DNA from: Jiella endophytica
GTDB taxonomy: Bacteria > Pseudomonadota > Alphaproteobacteria > Rhizobiales > Rhizobiaceae
Direction: 5' to 3'
Assembly (NCBI RefSeq): GCF_004519335.1
Contig: NZ_SOZD01000002.1
Span: 1,010,964-1,074,963 of the forward strand
DNA: 64,000 bases
Part shown: one piece after another, positions 56,291 through 64,000 of the stretch
Numbering within the stretch: the first letter of the stretch is position 1
How the letters are laid out: each line of letters begins with the position of its first letter
Notes under the pieces: model-generated
What the model saw: only the letters and a program-made list of their open reading frames with translations
Database searches by the model: none
Told to the model about the DNA's origin: nothing
Made by a program: the position numbers and the translations under genes

Positions 56291-57993
56291 GAGCCGCCTC
56301 CTCCAAAGACCGAGCCGAGATAGGCCGCCGGGTCGACGACGCCGCGCGCCGCCTCGTCGGTGAGGCTCGCCAGCCACTGGGGAAAGACGCCCGCCGCGAC
56401 GACGAAGGCGGCGAGGAGAACCAGCGGCAGCATCGCGGCGACCGGCGATGCCTCGCCCTTCGGATCGAAGCGTGCCGGAGCGTTACCGGCCCCGGGCCCG
56501 GCTGCCGCCGGCTCGGGGGCGTTGCGCCAGAAGGCCAGCGCAAAGACCCGGGCGCTGGCGATGGTCATCAGGAAGCCGGTGACGAGGATGACCGCACCGA
56601 GCCAGGGCAGCCCCGCCCCGAAGGCGCCGCGGACCAAAATCACTTTCGGCCAGAAGCCGGAGAAGGGCGGCAGGCCCGAGACGGCAAAGAGAAACACCAG
56701 CATCAGCGCCGCAAGGCCGGGCCTTGCCCGCCACAGCCCGCCCATTACGACAAGCGAGGACGAGCCGGCGACGCGCGAGGCCGTGCCGCCGGCAAGATAG
56801 AGCGCCGTCATCACCACGATCGAATGCAGCGCATAGAACACCGCGCCGGACAGGCCGACCACCAGTGGGCCGGAGCCCGGCAGAAGCGGCGCGGCCGCGG
56901 CATCCGCCGGGGCGGCGGTCGCCGCGCTCGCGGCCGTCGCGATGATCGATGGCTCCGCCGCGCCGCCATCCCCGGCAAGGGCAAGGCCGGCGAGGATCGT
57001 GCCGATGCCGGCGATGACGAAGTAGTTGAGCAGCCGGCGAAGGTCGCTCTGGGCGAGCGCGCCGAAGGCCCCGACCAGCATGGTCAGCGCCGCGACCCAG
57101 GCGATCAGCGTCGCGAGTTCGGCATGCTGCGGCGGAAACAGCATCAGGAGGACGCGGATCAGCGCATAGACGCCGACCTTGGTGAGAAGGCCGGCAAACA
57201 GCGCCGAAACCACGAAGCGCGGCGTGTGGTAGGAGGCCGGCAGCCAGTAGTTCAGGGGAAAGGCCGCGGCCTTCATGCCGAAGGCGACGAGATAAAGGAC
57301 GGCGATGGTCAGCATCGCGCCGTCATCTTCGAGCCTGCCGGCCTTCTGCGCGATGTCGGCCATGTTGAGCGTGCCGAACAGGCCGTAGAGATAGCCGGTG
57401 GTGATCAGGAACAGCGTCGTCGCGACGAGGTTGAGGAAGCAGTATTTCGTCGCACCGTCGAGCTGCTCGTGTTCGGAGCCGAGGATCAGCAGTCCGAATG
57501 AGCCGATGAGCAGCACCTCGAACCAGACATAGAGATTGAAGATGTCGCCGGTGAGGAACGCCCCGGAGACGCCCCCCATCATCAGGAACATGAAGGGGAA
57601 GAAGCCGTAGCGCCGCTCGACGAGGCTCATCGACAAGGTGGCGTGGATCGCCGCCGCCAGCGCCACGAAGCCGGCGGTCGCGACGAACAGGGCGCCGAGC
57701 ATGTCGACGGTAAAGGCGATGCCGAAGGGCGGCTTCCAGGCGCCCATCATCATCGTCTGCGGCCCGTCGGCCACGACTTTCAGGAGCAGCATGACGTCGA
57801 CCGCCAGGAGCAGCGCGAAGCCCGGTATGGCCAGCCAGGGATGCCAGTCGACGCGCTTTCGTACCATCAGAAGCACGGCACCGAACAGGAAGCAGACGGC
57901 GACCGGAGCGACGACGAGATAGTCCGAAGGCGCCAGCGCCCCGTGGATCATCGCCTCGGCTTTCAGATGTGCGGTCTCGGAAGGTGCGGCCAT
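56287..57993 (-). CDS. mnhD: Mrp-type cation/H+ antiporter subunit D
   Basis: 568 residues, proton-pumping NuoN/NuoM-like subunit (Proton_antipo_M). About 14 membrane helices. Family features include FNLYVWFEVLLIGSFGLLIL near 165 with the key Glu, the Lys in VAFGMKAAAFPLNYWLPASY near 232, and SGLPPFSGFWPKVILVRGAF near 445. A roughly 30-residue Ala/Pro loop (SAATAAPADAAAAPLLPGSG) near 365 is longer than usual. An in-frame ATG 42 nt downstream is an alternative start. Confidence 0.92.
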   Translation of the reverse strand: MAAPSETAHLKAEAMIHGALAPSDYLVVAPVAVCFLFGAVLLMVRKRVDWHPWLAIPGFALLLAVDVMLLLKVVADGPQTMMMGAWKPPFGIAFTVDMLGALFVATAGFVALAAAIHATLSMSLVERRYGFFPFMFLMMGGVSGAFLTGDIFNLYVWFEVLLIGSFGLLILGSEHEQLDGATKYCFLNLVATTLFLITTGYLYGLFGTLNMADIAQKAGRLEDDGAMLTIAVLYLVAFGMKAAAFPLNYWLPASYHTPRFVVSALFAGLLTKVGVYALIRVLLMLFPPQHAELATLIAWVAALTMLVGAFGALAQSDLRRLLNYFVIAGIGTILAGLALAGDGGAAEPSIIATAASAATAAPADAAAAPLLPGSGPLVVGLSGAVFYALHSIVVMTALYLAGGTASRVAGSSSLVVMGGLWRARPGLAALMLVFLFAVSGLPPFSGFWPKVILVRGAFGAGLPWLGAVILVTGFLMTIASARVFALAFWRNAPEPAAAGPGAGNAPARFDPKGEASPVAAMLPLVLLAAFVVAAGVFPQWLASLTDEAARGVVDPAAYLGSVFGGGGS

Positions 57994-58000
57994 CGAATGC

Positions 58001-58378
58001 TCAGTATCCCAGCGGCGGCAGGCCGTCGTTTTCGGGCTCGGCGACGCGCATCTCGTCGGTGTCGTCGGTGCCGAGGTCCTGATAGGCGCGATAGGCGAGC
58101 ACCAGCAGGAAGGCGAAGAAGGAGAAGGAGATGACGATCGCCGTCAGGATCAGCGCCTGCGGCAGCGGATTGGCGACGGCGTCGAGCGGCGCCTTCGCGC
58201 CCTCAGGCACCAGCGGCGGCGCCACCGAGGAGACGCGCCCGGCGGTGAAGATCAGGATGTTGACGGCATTGCCGAGCAGCACCACCCCGAGCAGCATGCG
58301 GATGATGTGCTTCGACAGAAGCAGGTAGAGGGCGACGGCGAAGAGGCAGCCGACGACGAAGCTGAGGGCGGTTTCCAT
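58001..58378 (-). CDS. mnhC: Mrp-type cation/H+ antiporter subunit C
   Basis: 125 residues, NuoK-like. [20 protein letters not shown], then the conserved HIIRMLLGVVLLGNAVNILI and ANPLPQALILTAIVISFSFF. Three membrane helices and an acidic tail. Its start overlaps the mnhB stop by one base (TGATG). Confidence 0.93.
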   Translation of the reverse strand: METALSFVVGCLFAVALYLLLSKHIIRMLLGVVLLGNAVNILIFTAGRVSSVAPPLVPEGAKAPLDAVANPLPQALILTAIVISFSFFAFLLVLAYRAYQDLGTDDTDEMRVAEPENDGLPPLGY

Positions 58379-58797
58379 CAGTCCGACTCCCGTTCCTCGA
58401 GGGCGAGCGCGATCGACGAGATGCCGCCGACGACGACGAGATAGACGCCGATGTCGAAGAGCATCGGCGTCGACAGCGCCAGTTCGGTGCCGAAGACATG
58501 CGGGAAGATCCACAGGCCGGTCATGAAACCGGTGCCGGCGGGGATCGAGAGAAGGCCCGCGACGACGGCGAAGAGCAGGCCCGCCGCAGAGATCGCCATC
58601 GGATGGAAGTAGAGCGCCCGGCGCACCGCCGCGACGCCGCAGGCGATACCGTAGATCGCGAAGGCCGAGGCGGCGATCAGCCCGCCGATGAAGCCGCCGC
58701 CGGGATCGTTGTGGCCGCGCAGGAGGACGAAGATCGAGAACAGCACCATCAGCGCGGTGAGATAGGGCGCGGTGAAGCGGAAGATGATCGTCCTCAT
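58378..58797 (-). CDS. mnhB: Mrp-type cation/H+ antiporter subunit B
   Basis: 139 residues, MnhB domain. [20 protein letters not shown], the hallmark [20 protein letters not shown] near 29-48, and [20 protein letters not shown] near 108. Four membrane helices. Overlaps mnhA by 4 nt. Confidence 0.93.
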   Translation of the reverse strand: MRTIIFRFTAPYLTALMVLFSIFVLLRGHNDPGGGFIGGLIAASAFAIYGIACGVAAVRRALYFHPMAISAAGLLFAVVAGLLSIPAGTGFMTGLWIFPHVFGTELALSTPMLFDIGVYLVVVGGISSIALALEERESD

Positions 58798-61154
58798 GGC
58801 GTCGTCTCCGTCGGATCGGCCGGCGCCCGGTCGCGGCGCCCGACGCGGATGCGGATCAGCGCCAGCACCGCGAGGCCGGTGGTCATGACGACGGCGATCT
58901 CGCCCATCGTGTCGACGCCGCGGAAGTCGACGATGATCACGTTGACGATGTTGTGGCCGTGGGCGATCGCGTAGGAATAGCGCTCGAAGAAATCCGACAG
59001 CACCGGATCGAAGGGCCGCTGGGTGATCGACAACAGGAACAGGCCGAAACCCGCGCCGCCGGCGGTCGCCAGCGCCGCATCGGGCAGCGTCTCGCGCCAC
59101 GGCCGGTGGTCGGCCGGCGAGAGCCGCAGCCGGGTCATCACGAGGGCGAGGATGACCACCGACAGGGTCTCGACCATGAACTGCGTGAAGGACAGGTCCG
59201 GCGCGCCGAGCAGCATGAAGATCAGCGCCGTGGCAAAGCCCTGGATGCCAAGCGAGACGATCGCCGTCAGGCGGTTCTTGGCGATGACGACCGCGACGAT
59301 GCCGACGAGGATCAGCGCCAGCACGATCCACTCGTAGAAACGCAGCTCCGGCACCTTCGGTTCGGACGGCAGCGCGCCGGCGAAGATCATCGGCACCAGC
59401 AGCCCGGCGGTGATCACCGCGATGGTCACCGTCATGTAATAGTCGAGCCGGCCGGATTGCAGGCGCCGGGTGGCAATGAACGACACCCGCAGGAGCCCGC
59501 GCATCGCCTGGTCGAAGCCGAGATCCGGCCCCCAGCCGATCGCCGCAAGGGTGCGGCCGGTCGCGGCCCTGATGGCGTTCGAGGCGAGATAGATCAGGAT
59601 GCCGAGGCCGATCGTCGCCAGCGAAAGGGCGAAGGCGAGGTTGAGATGCGGCACCCAGGAAATCTCGATCCCGGCCGGCGCGCCGATGGCCGAACTCGCC
59701 ATCGGGCCCGAGAAGAAGTGGTGGTAGGTTTCGGAAAACAGCGCCCCGACAAGACCGGCGACACCAAGAACGAGCGGGCCGAGCCAGATCGTCAGGCCGC
59801 CCTCATGGGGATGGTGGATCGTCTCCGGGAGCCTGCCGACAAACGGCTTCAGCGCGACGATGAAGGCGGCGGCGAACATCAGCGCATTGCCGAGGATCGC
59901 AGCGGCGATCAGGAAGACGTGCCAGGCGTCGGGATGCTCGAGCGCGTGATAGATCTCCTCCTTGGCAAGGAAGCCGACGAAGGGCGTGATGCCGCCCATC
60001 GACAGCGCGCAGAGCAGCGCCGCGGTGAAGGTGATCGGCATGTATCTGGCGAGCCCGCCGAGACGGTCGAGCTCGCGGGTATGAGCGCCGTGATCGACCG
60101 ATCCCGCCACCATGAACAGGCCGCCCTTGAACAGCGAATGGGCGATCAGATAGAGCACCGCGCCGATCAGTGCGGCTTCGGTGCCGACGCCGATCAGCAT
60201 GACCAGCAGGCCGAGCGAGGAGACGGTCGTATAGGCGAGCGTGATCTTGATGTCGGTGGCACGCACGGCGAGCAGCGCGCCCATCACCAGCGTCACCGCG
60301 CCGAAGATCGGCAGAACCGTCGTCCACAGAACGGTCTCGCCGAGCGCCGGCTGCATCCTCAGGAGCAGATAGACGCCGGCCTTCACCATCGTCGCCGAGT
60401 GCAGATAGGCCGACACCGGCGTCGGCGCTTCCATGGCGTTGGGCAGCCAGACATGGAACGGCATCTGCGCCGACTTGGTGAAGGCGCCGCAGATGACCAG
60501 GACGAAGATCGCCGTATAGGCGGGGCTCGATCGCAGCGCGTCGCCGGCGGCCAGCACCTCGCTCATCGAGTTCAGCCCGGCGAGCTCGCGGATCAGGATG
60601 AAGCCGGCGAGCAGCGCGAGGCCGCCACCACCGGTGATCGCCAGCGCCTGGATGGCGCCGCGCCGCGCCCTCTCCCTGTCATGATCGAAGCCGATCAGCA
60701 GGAAGGAGGTGATCGAGGTCAGCTCCCAGTAGACGAACAGCGTCATCAGGTCGTCGGCCAGCACCAGGCCGAGCATCGAGCCCATGAACATCAGGATGAA
60801 GGAGAAGAACCGGCCCTGGTCCCGGTGACCCTTCAGATAGCCGCCGGAATAAAGCACGATCAGCGTGCCGATGCCGGTGATCAGCAGGCCGAAGGTCGAG
60901 GCGAGGCCGTCGATGCGGAAGGAGAAGCGCACGTCGAAGGCGGGGATCCAGTCATAGCCGAACTGGACGACGCCGCCATCGGCGACGGTCGGAAGGAAGG
61001 TAAAGAGGATCGCGAAGGCGAGAGCCGGAGCCAGCGCCAGCAGCCAGGCGGCATGGGCGCCGAGGAACCGTTTGGCGATCGGCGCGATCGCCGCGGCGAG
61101 AAATGGCAGGGCAAGGGCCAGCGTTCCTCCGGTCGTCGCCTCGATTTCCGCCAT
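58794..61154 (-). CDS. mnhA: Mrp-type cation/H+ antiporter subunit A
   Basis: 786 residues from [20 protein letters not shown], with AAGGA-type ribosome binding site upstream. NuoL-like core: [20 protein letters not shown] near 140 with the pumping Glu, [20 protein letters not shown] near 222 with the key Lys, and [16 protein letters not shown] near 245. The C-terminal part (beyond about 620) is the DUF4040/MnhB-like extension ([40 protein letters not shown]). The open frame continues upstream to 62342 but there it runs antisense to oligopeptidase B. First gene of the operon. Confidence 0.93.
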   Translation of the reverse strand: MAEIEATTGGTLALALPFLAAAIAPIAKRFLGAHAAWLLALAPALAFAILFTFLPTVADGGVVQFGYDWIPAFDVRFSFRIDGLASTFGLLITGIGTLIVLYSGGYLKGHRDQGRFFSFILMFMGSMLGLVLADDLMTLFVYWELTSITSFLLIGFDHDRERARRGAIQALAITGGGGLALLAGFILIRELAGLNSMSEVLAAGDALRSSPAYTAIFVLVICGAFTKSAQMPFHVWLPNAMEAPTPVSAYLHSATMVKAGVYLLLRMQPALGETVLWTTVLPIFGAVTLVMGALLAVRATDIKITLAYTTVSSLGLLVMLIGVGTEAALIGAVLYLIAHSLFKGGLFMVAGSVDHGAHTRELDRLGGLARYMPITFTAALLCALSMGGITPFVGFLAKEEIYHALEHPDAWHVFLIAAAILGNALMFAAAFIVALKPFVGRLPETIHHPHEGGLTIWLGPLVLGVAGLVGALFSETYHHFFSGPMASSAIGAPAGIEISWVPHLNLAFALSLATIGLGILIYLASNAIRAATGRTLAAIGWGPDLGFDQAMRGLLRVSFIATRRLQSGRLDYYMTVTIAVITAGLLVPMIFAGALPSEPKVPELRFYEWIVLALILVGIVAVVIAKNRLTAIVSLGIQGFATALIFMLLGAPDLSFTQFMVETLSVVILALVMTRLRLSPADHRPWRETLPDAALATAGGAGFGLFLLSITQRPFDPVLSDFFERYSYAIAHGHNIVNVIIVDFRGVDTMGEIAVVMTTGLAVLALIRIRVGRRDRAPADPTETTP

Positions 61155-61559
61155 CCGTCGTCCTTGCCGTTGCGCCTTCGGTGATTCGATGCCGCCGGTT
61201 GATCCGGCGAGCCCGCCGGGGACGATCGAATGTGCTGCCCGCCCGCAGGAACGCGATGCGAGGGACAGCGCCTTCGTTCTATAAGAACCGCCACGCCGCG
61301 GGGCAAGGACACCGAAGCCGGCCGCTGCGGCCTTTCCCGGGATCTCCGGGCGGCAGGGCCGCTTGCGAAGCACCGCCGGACCACCTAACTGCGGGCCGGG
61401 TTTCGTTTCGCCGCTCCGCCCGCCTGTCCGCAATGACGCCTGCGATCGGCGCTCCGGCGAAAGGCCGAAACGCGACGGTGGCGTTTTTCCGCGAAATGCG
61501 GTGCAATCGGCGCGAATCCCATTCCGTGCATCGACGACGAAGAGCCTTGGATATCTGCC
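61155..61559. other. Divergent promoter region of the antiporter and peptidase genes
   Basis: About 400 bp between mnhA (minus) and the peptidase (plus). It must hold both promoters. Open frames here are short and overlap in all phases, with no recognisable protein. TTCTATAAGAAC at 61276-61287 is the only clearly AT-rich patch. Confidence 0.4.
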
Positions 61560-63668
61560 GTGACGACACGTTTCGACCCGCCCGCCGAGCTTCCGAAGCC
61601 GCCGCTCCCCGACAAGCGGCCGCTGACGGATACGCGCCACGGCCGCGAGCGGCTCGACGAATATGCCTGGCTGAGAGCGCATAACTGGCAGGAGGTCTTC
61701 AAGGATACGGCGGTCCTCGATCCCGACATCCGGGCCCATCTGGAGGCCGAAAACGCCTATCAAAAAGCCGTCATGACCGGCACCGAGGCGCTGCGCGAGG
61801 CGCTGGTGAAGGAAATGCGCGGGCGGATCAAGGAAGACGATTCGTCGGTCCCCGCCCCCGACGGTCCCTTCGCCTACGGCATCGCCTACGAGGCCGGCGC
61901 CGAATATCCGCGCTTCGTGCGGGTTCCCCGGGAGGGCGGCGAGACGGCGGTGCTGCTCGACGCCGAGAAGGAAGCCGCGGACCGCGCGTATTTCTCCCTC
62001 GGCGGCGCCAGCCATTCCGGCGACCATCGCTGGCTGGCCTGGGCCTATGACGACAGGGGTTCGGAATTCTACACGCTGAGGATCCGCGATCTTGAGAGCG
62101 GCGAGGACCTTCCCGACATCGTCGAGGACACCGGCGGCGGCGGTGTCTGGTCGGCGCGCTCGAACGGCTTCTTCTACACGCGCCTCGATTCCAACCACCG
62201 GCCGAGCCGGGTGTTTTATCACCGCCTCGGCAGCGACCCCTCGAGCGACGCGCTGATCTACGAGGAAACCGATGCCGGCTTCTTCATGGGCGTCGGCAAG
62301 ACCCAGTCGGACGAGTTCGTCGTCATCGACATCCACGACCACGAGACGTCGGAATGCTGGCTGATCCCCTCAGCCAATCCGGCGGCCGAGCCGCGGCTTC
62401 TCGCCGAGCGCGAGACCGGCGTCGAATACGACGTCGACGAGGCCGGCGGCACCCTCTACATCCGCACCAATGCCGACGGCGCCCACGACTACAAGATCGT
62501 CACGGCGCCCGTCGATTCGATCGGCCGCGGCGAGTGGGCCGACTATGTCGCCCATGAGGACGGCCGGCTGATCCTCGACCACATGGTGCTGCAGAACCAC
62601 CTCGTCTGGCTGGAGCGCCGCGAGGGCCTGCCGCGCATCGTCGTCAAGCGTCTCTCGGACGGCGCCGAACATGCCGTCGCCTTCGAGGAAGAGGCCTATT
62701 CGCTGGGCCTTTCGGGCACCTACGAATTCGACACGACGGTGATCCGCTTTTCCTATTCTTCGCTGACGACGCCGTCGCAGACCTTCGACTACGACGTCGA
62801 GACGCGCGAGCGGACGCTGCTGAAGACCCAGGAGGTTCCCTCCGGCCACGATCCGGAGGCCTATGTGACCCGGCGGACTTTCGCTCCCGCCAACGACGGC
62901 GAGAGCGTGCCGGTATCGCTGCTCTACCGCAGGGACACCCCGCTGGACGGCTCGGCACCGTGCCTCCTCTACGGCTACGGCTCCTACGGCATCACCATCC
63001 CGGCAGGCTTCAACACCAACATCCTGTCGCTGGTGAATCGCGGCTTCGTCTATGCCATCGCCCATATCCGCGGCGGCAAGGACAAGGGCTTCCGCTGGTA
63101 CGAGGCGGGCCGGCGGCGCAACAAGGCGAACACCTTCACAGACTTCATCGCCGCCGCCGACCATCTCGTCGCCGAACGATTCACCTCCCACGAGCGGATC
63201 ATCGCCGAGGGCGGCTCGGCCGGCGGCATGCTGATGGGCGCCGTCGCCAACATGTCGCCGGAAAAGTTCGGCGGCATCGTCGCTATCGTCCCCTTCGTCG
63301 ACGTCCTCAACACCATGCTCGACGACACCCTGCCGCTGACCCCGCCGGAATGGCCCGAATGGGGCAATCCGATCCTGTCGGGCGAGGACTACGAGGTGAT
63401 CGCGTCCTACAGCCCCTATGACAACGTCAAGCGCCAGGCCTACCCGCCGATCCTGGTGCTCGCCGGGCTGACCGACCCGCGGGTGACCTATTGGGAGCCG
63501 GCGAAATGGGTGGCGCGGCTGCGCGAATTGAAGACCGACGACAATCCGGTGCTTTTGAGGACAAATATGGACTCCGGCCATGCCGGCGCTTCCGGCCGCT
63601 TCTCGAAGCTCGAGGAAGTCGCCTATGTCTATGCCTTCGCCCTGAGGCTGATGGGGAAGGCGGCGTAG
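61560..63668 (+). CDS. ptrB: Oligopeptidase B (S9 serine peptidase)
   Basis: 702 residues. N-terminal beta-propeller domain (about 75-420; DEYAWLRAHNWQEV at the start and repeated Asp/Gly-rich blades), then an alpha/beta hydrolase domain with GYGSYGITIPAGFNTNILSL, nucleophile Ser553 in EGGSAGG, Asp639 in GLTDPRV and His674 in DSGHAG. It cleaves short peptides after Arg/Lys in the cytoplasm or periplasm; no signal peptide is visible. The start is a GTG at 61560; no strong ribosome binding site precedes it, so the exact start is less certain. Confidence 0.93.
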   Translation: MTTRFDPPAELPKPPLPDKRPLTDTRHGRERLDEYAWLRAHNWQEVFKDTAVLDPDIRAHLEAENAYQKAVMTGTEALREALVKEMRGRIKEDDSSVPAPDGPFAYGIAYEAGAEYPRFVRVPREGGETAVLLDAEKEAADRAYFSLGGASHSGDHRWLAWAYDDRGSEFYTLRIRDLESGEDLPDIVEDTGGGGVWSARSNGFFYTRLDSNHRPSRVFYHRLGSDPSSDALIYEETDAGFFMGVGKTQSDEFVVIDIHDHETSECWLIPSANPAAEPRLLAERETGVEYDVDEAGGTLYIRTNADGAHDYKIVTAPVDSIGRGEWADYVAHEDGRLILDHMVLQNHLVWLERREGLPRIVVKRLSDGAEHAVAFEEEAYSLGLSGTYEFDTTVIRFSYSSLTTPSQTFDYDVETRERTLLKTQEVPSGHDPEAYVTRRTFAPANDGESVPVSLLYRRDTPLDGSAPCLLYGYGSYGITIPAGFNTNILSLVNRGFVYAIAHIRGGKDKGFRWYEAGRRRNKANTFTDFIAAADHLVAERFTSHERIIAEGGSAGGMLMGAVANMSPEKFGGIVAIVPFVDVLNTMLDDTLPLTPPEWPEWGNPILSGEDYEVIASYSPYDNVKRQAYPPILVLAGLTDPRVTYWEPAKWVARLRELKTDDNPVLLRTNMDSGHAGASGRFSKLEEVAYVYAFALRLMGKAA

Positions 63669-63835
63669 GCGGCGCAGGCAGAGCGTCGGGCGCATTCCGC
63701 CTGCCGCGTCTTTCTTCGCAGGCGGTGCTCGGAGTTTCGATTCAGCCGGCTTTTGCGGTTTGGTCGTTCCGCTGAGAGTGCTTGAGAACTCTCCGTGCGC
63801 GGTGCTTTCCGGTTTTCCTTTGACAATACCTGGGG

Positions 63836-63868
63836 TTACCCCCCTCTGCCCTGCCGGGCATCTCCCCC
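63836..63868. repeat. Truncated family D repeat
   Basis: TTACCCCCCTCTGCCCTGCC followed by GGGCATCTCCCCC matches the left part of the cobN copies, then diverges (GCAAGGGCAGG instead of TCAAGGGGGGAG). It is the intergenic form of the element found inside cobN. The rest of 63669-63971 shows no gene. Confidence 0.75.
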
Positions 63869-63981
63869 GCAAGGGCAGGCGAATCGCATATGGCCGGCGG
63901 TGATTTGAAGCTGATCGGGCTTGCGGTTTTGGCTCTGATTGATTCTGGAAGCATCCATGGAGATGTCCCGTGGAGGCGAAG

Positions 63982-64000
63982 ATGGATCGATTTGTCGAAT
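63982..64000 (+). CDS. Start of a gene running off the right edge
   Basis: ATG at 63982 preceded by GGAGG at 63972-63976 with 5-nt spacing; the visible residues are MDRFVE. Too short to identify. Confidence 0.45.

Noticed and set aside
58953..61184. 743-codon open frame on the plus strand
   Set aside because: Antisense to mnhA; no recognisable domain and charged low-complexity composition.
61155..62342. Upstream extension of mnhA to 1182 residues
   Set aside because: The extra N-terminal part runs antisense through oligopeptidase B, whereas the ATG at 61154 has a ribosome binding site and gives the family's normal N-terminus.
63742..63954. 70-codon minus-strand frame near the right edge
   Set aside because: It contains the peptide form of the family D repeat (GEMPGRAEGG) but no other recognisable sequence; treated as repeat read-through.

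Overview
The window reads as a chromosomal segment of a high-GC (by eye mid-60s percent) alphaproteobacterium of the order Hyphomicrobiales (Rhizobiales). The evidence is the gene content: a rhizobial-type L-rhamnose cluster (rhaR-U-K-T-P-Q-S, rhaD, rhaI), the aerobic cobalamin genes cobP/cobW/cobN/cobO behind a B12 riboswitch, the N-acetylglutaminylglutamine amide (NAGGN) osmolyte operon, a seven-gene Mrp/Pha-type cation/H+ antiporter operon, an Omp25/RopB-like porin, and several palindromic repeat families of the kind scattered through rhizobial genomes. No phage, insertion sequence, plasmid or CRISPR signature was seen. The genus cannot be fixed from sequence alone.

Layout. 0-4.2 kb: start of a 2-hydroxyacid dehydrogenase (runs off the left edge), an SH3-domain secreted protein, and a chemoreceptor. 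4.2-16.9 kb: a divergent polyol utilisation locus. On the minus strand is an ABC importer (binding protein, two permeases, a DUF2160-like membrane protein, an ATPase) with a zinc polyol dehydrogenase. On the plus strand are a SorC-type regulator, a TIM-barrel epimerase, a PfkB kinase, a PF08013 (GatZ/KbaZ-like) protein and three SDR dehydrogenases. The set PF00107 + PF00294 + PF08013 is the one described for D-altritol/galactitol breakdown in Agrobacterium (polyol to D-tagatose to tagatose-6-P to fructose-6-P). 16.9-17.85 kb: gene-free, packed with repeats. 17.85-29.4 kb: rhamnose uptake and catabolism, ending in a SIS-domain isomerase. 29.5-34.6 kb: tRNA-Gly, a tRNA-editing protein, a YbbN-like thioredoxin, a LON-domain protein, a Trm112-like protein, a cytochrome c and a porin. 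34.7-38.8 kb: sugar kinase, pcaD-pcaB, and a diguanylate cyclase. 39-46.8 kb: the cobalamin operon. 47-52.3 kb: the NAGGN operon. 52.3-54.6 kb: an AAA ATPase and an SDR. 54.6-61.2 kb: the antiporter operon. 61.6-63.7 kb: oligopeptidase B. A final gene start lies at the right edge.

The most striking observation is inside cobN. The protein is 1526 residues, about 250-300 longer than typical CobN. The excess falls in two regions that each carry a 105-residue (315-nt) composite of the same intergenic palindromic repeats, in the same order and orientation: one inverted copy, then two direct copies. Both are in frame and sit in linkers between conserved blocks. A second repeat family is inserted next to the first unit. 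Other leads are a 25-codon ORF with a strong ribosome binding site between the B12 riboswitch and cobP, an 89-bp duplication in the repeat-rich gap beside rhaS, and a 100-bp palindromic repeat present at 32.7 and 52.3 kb.
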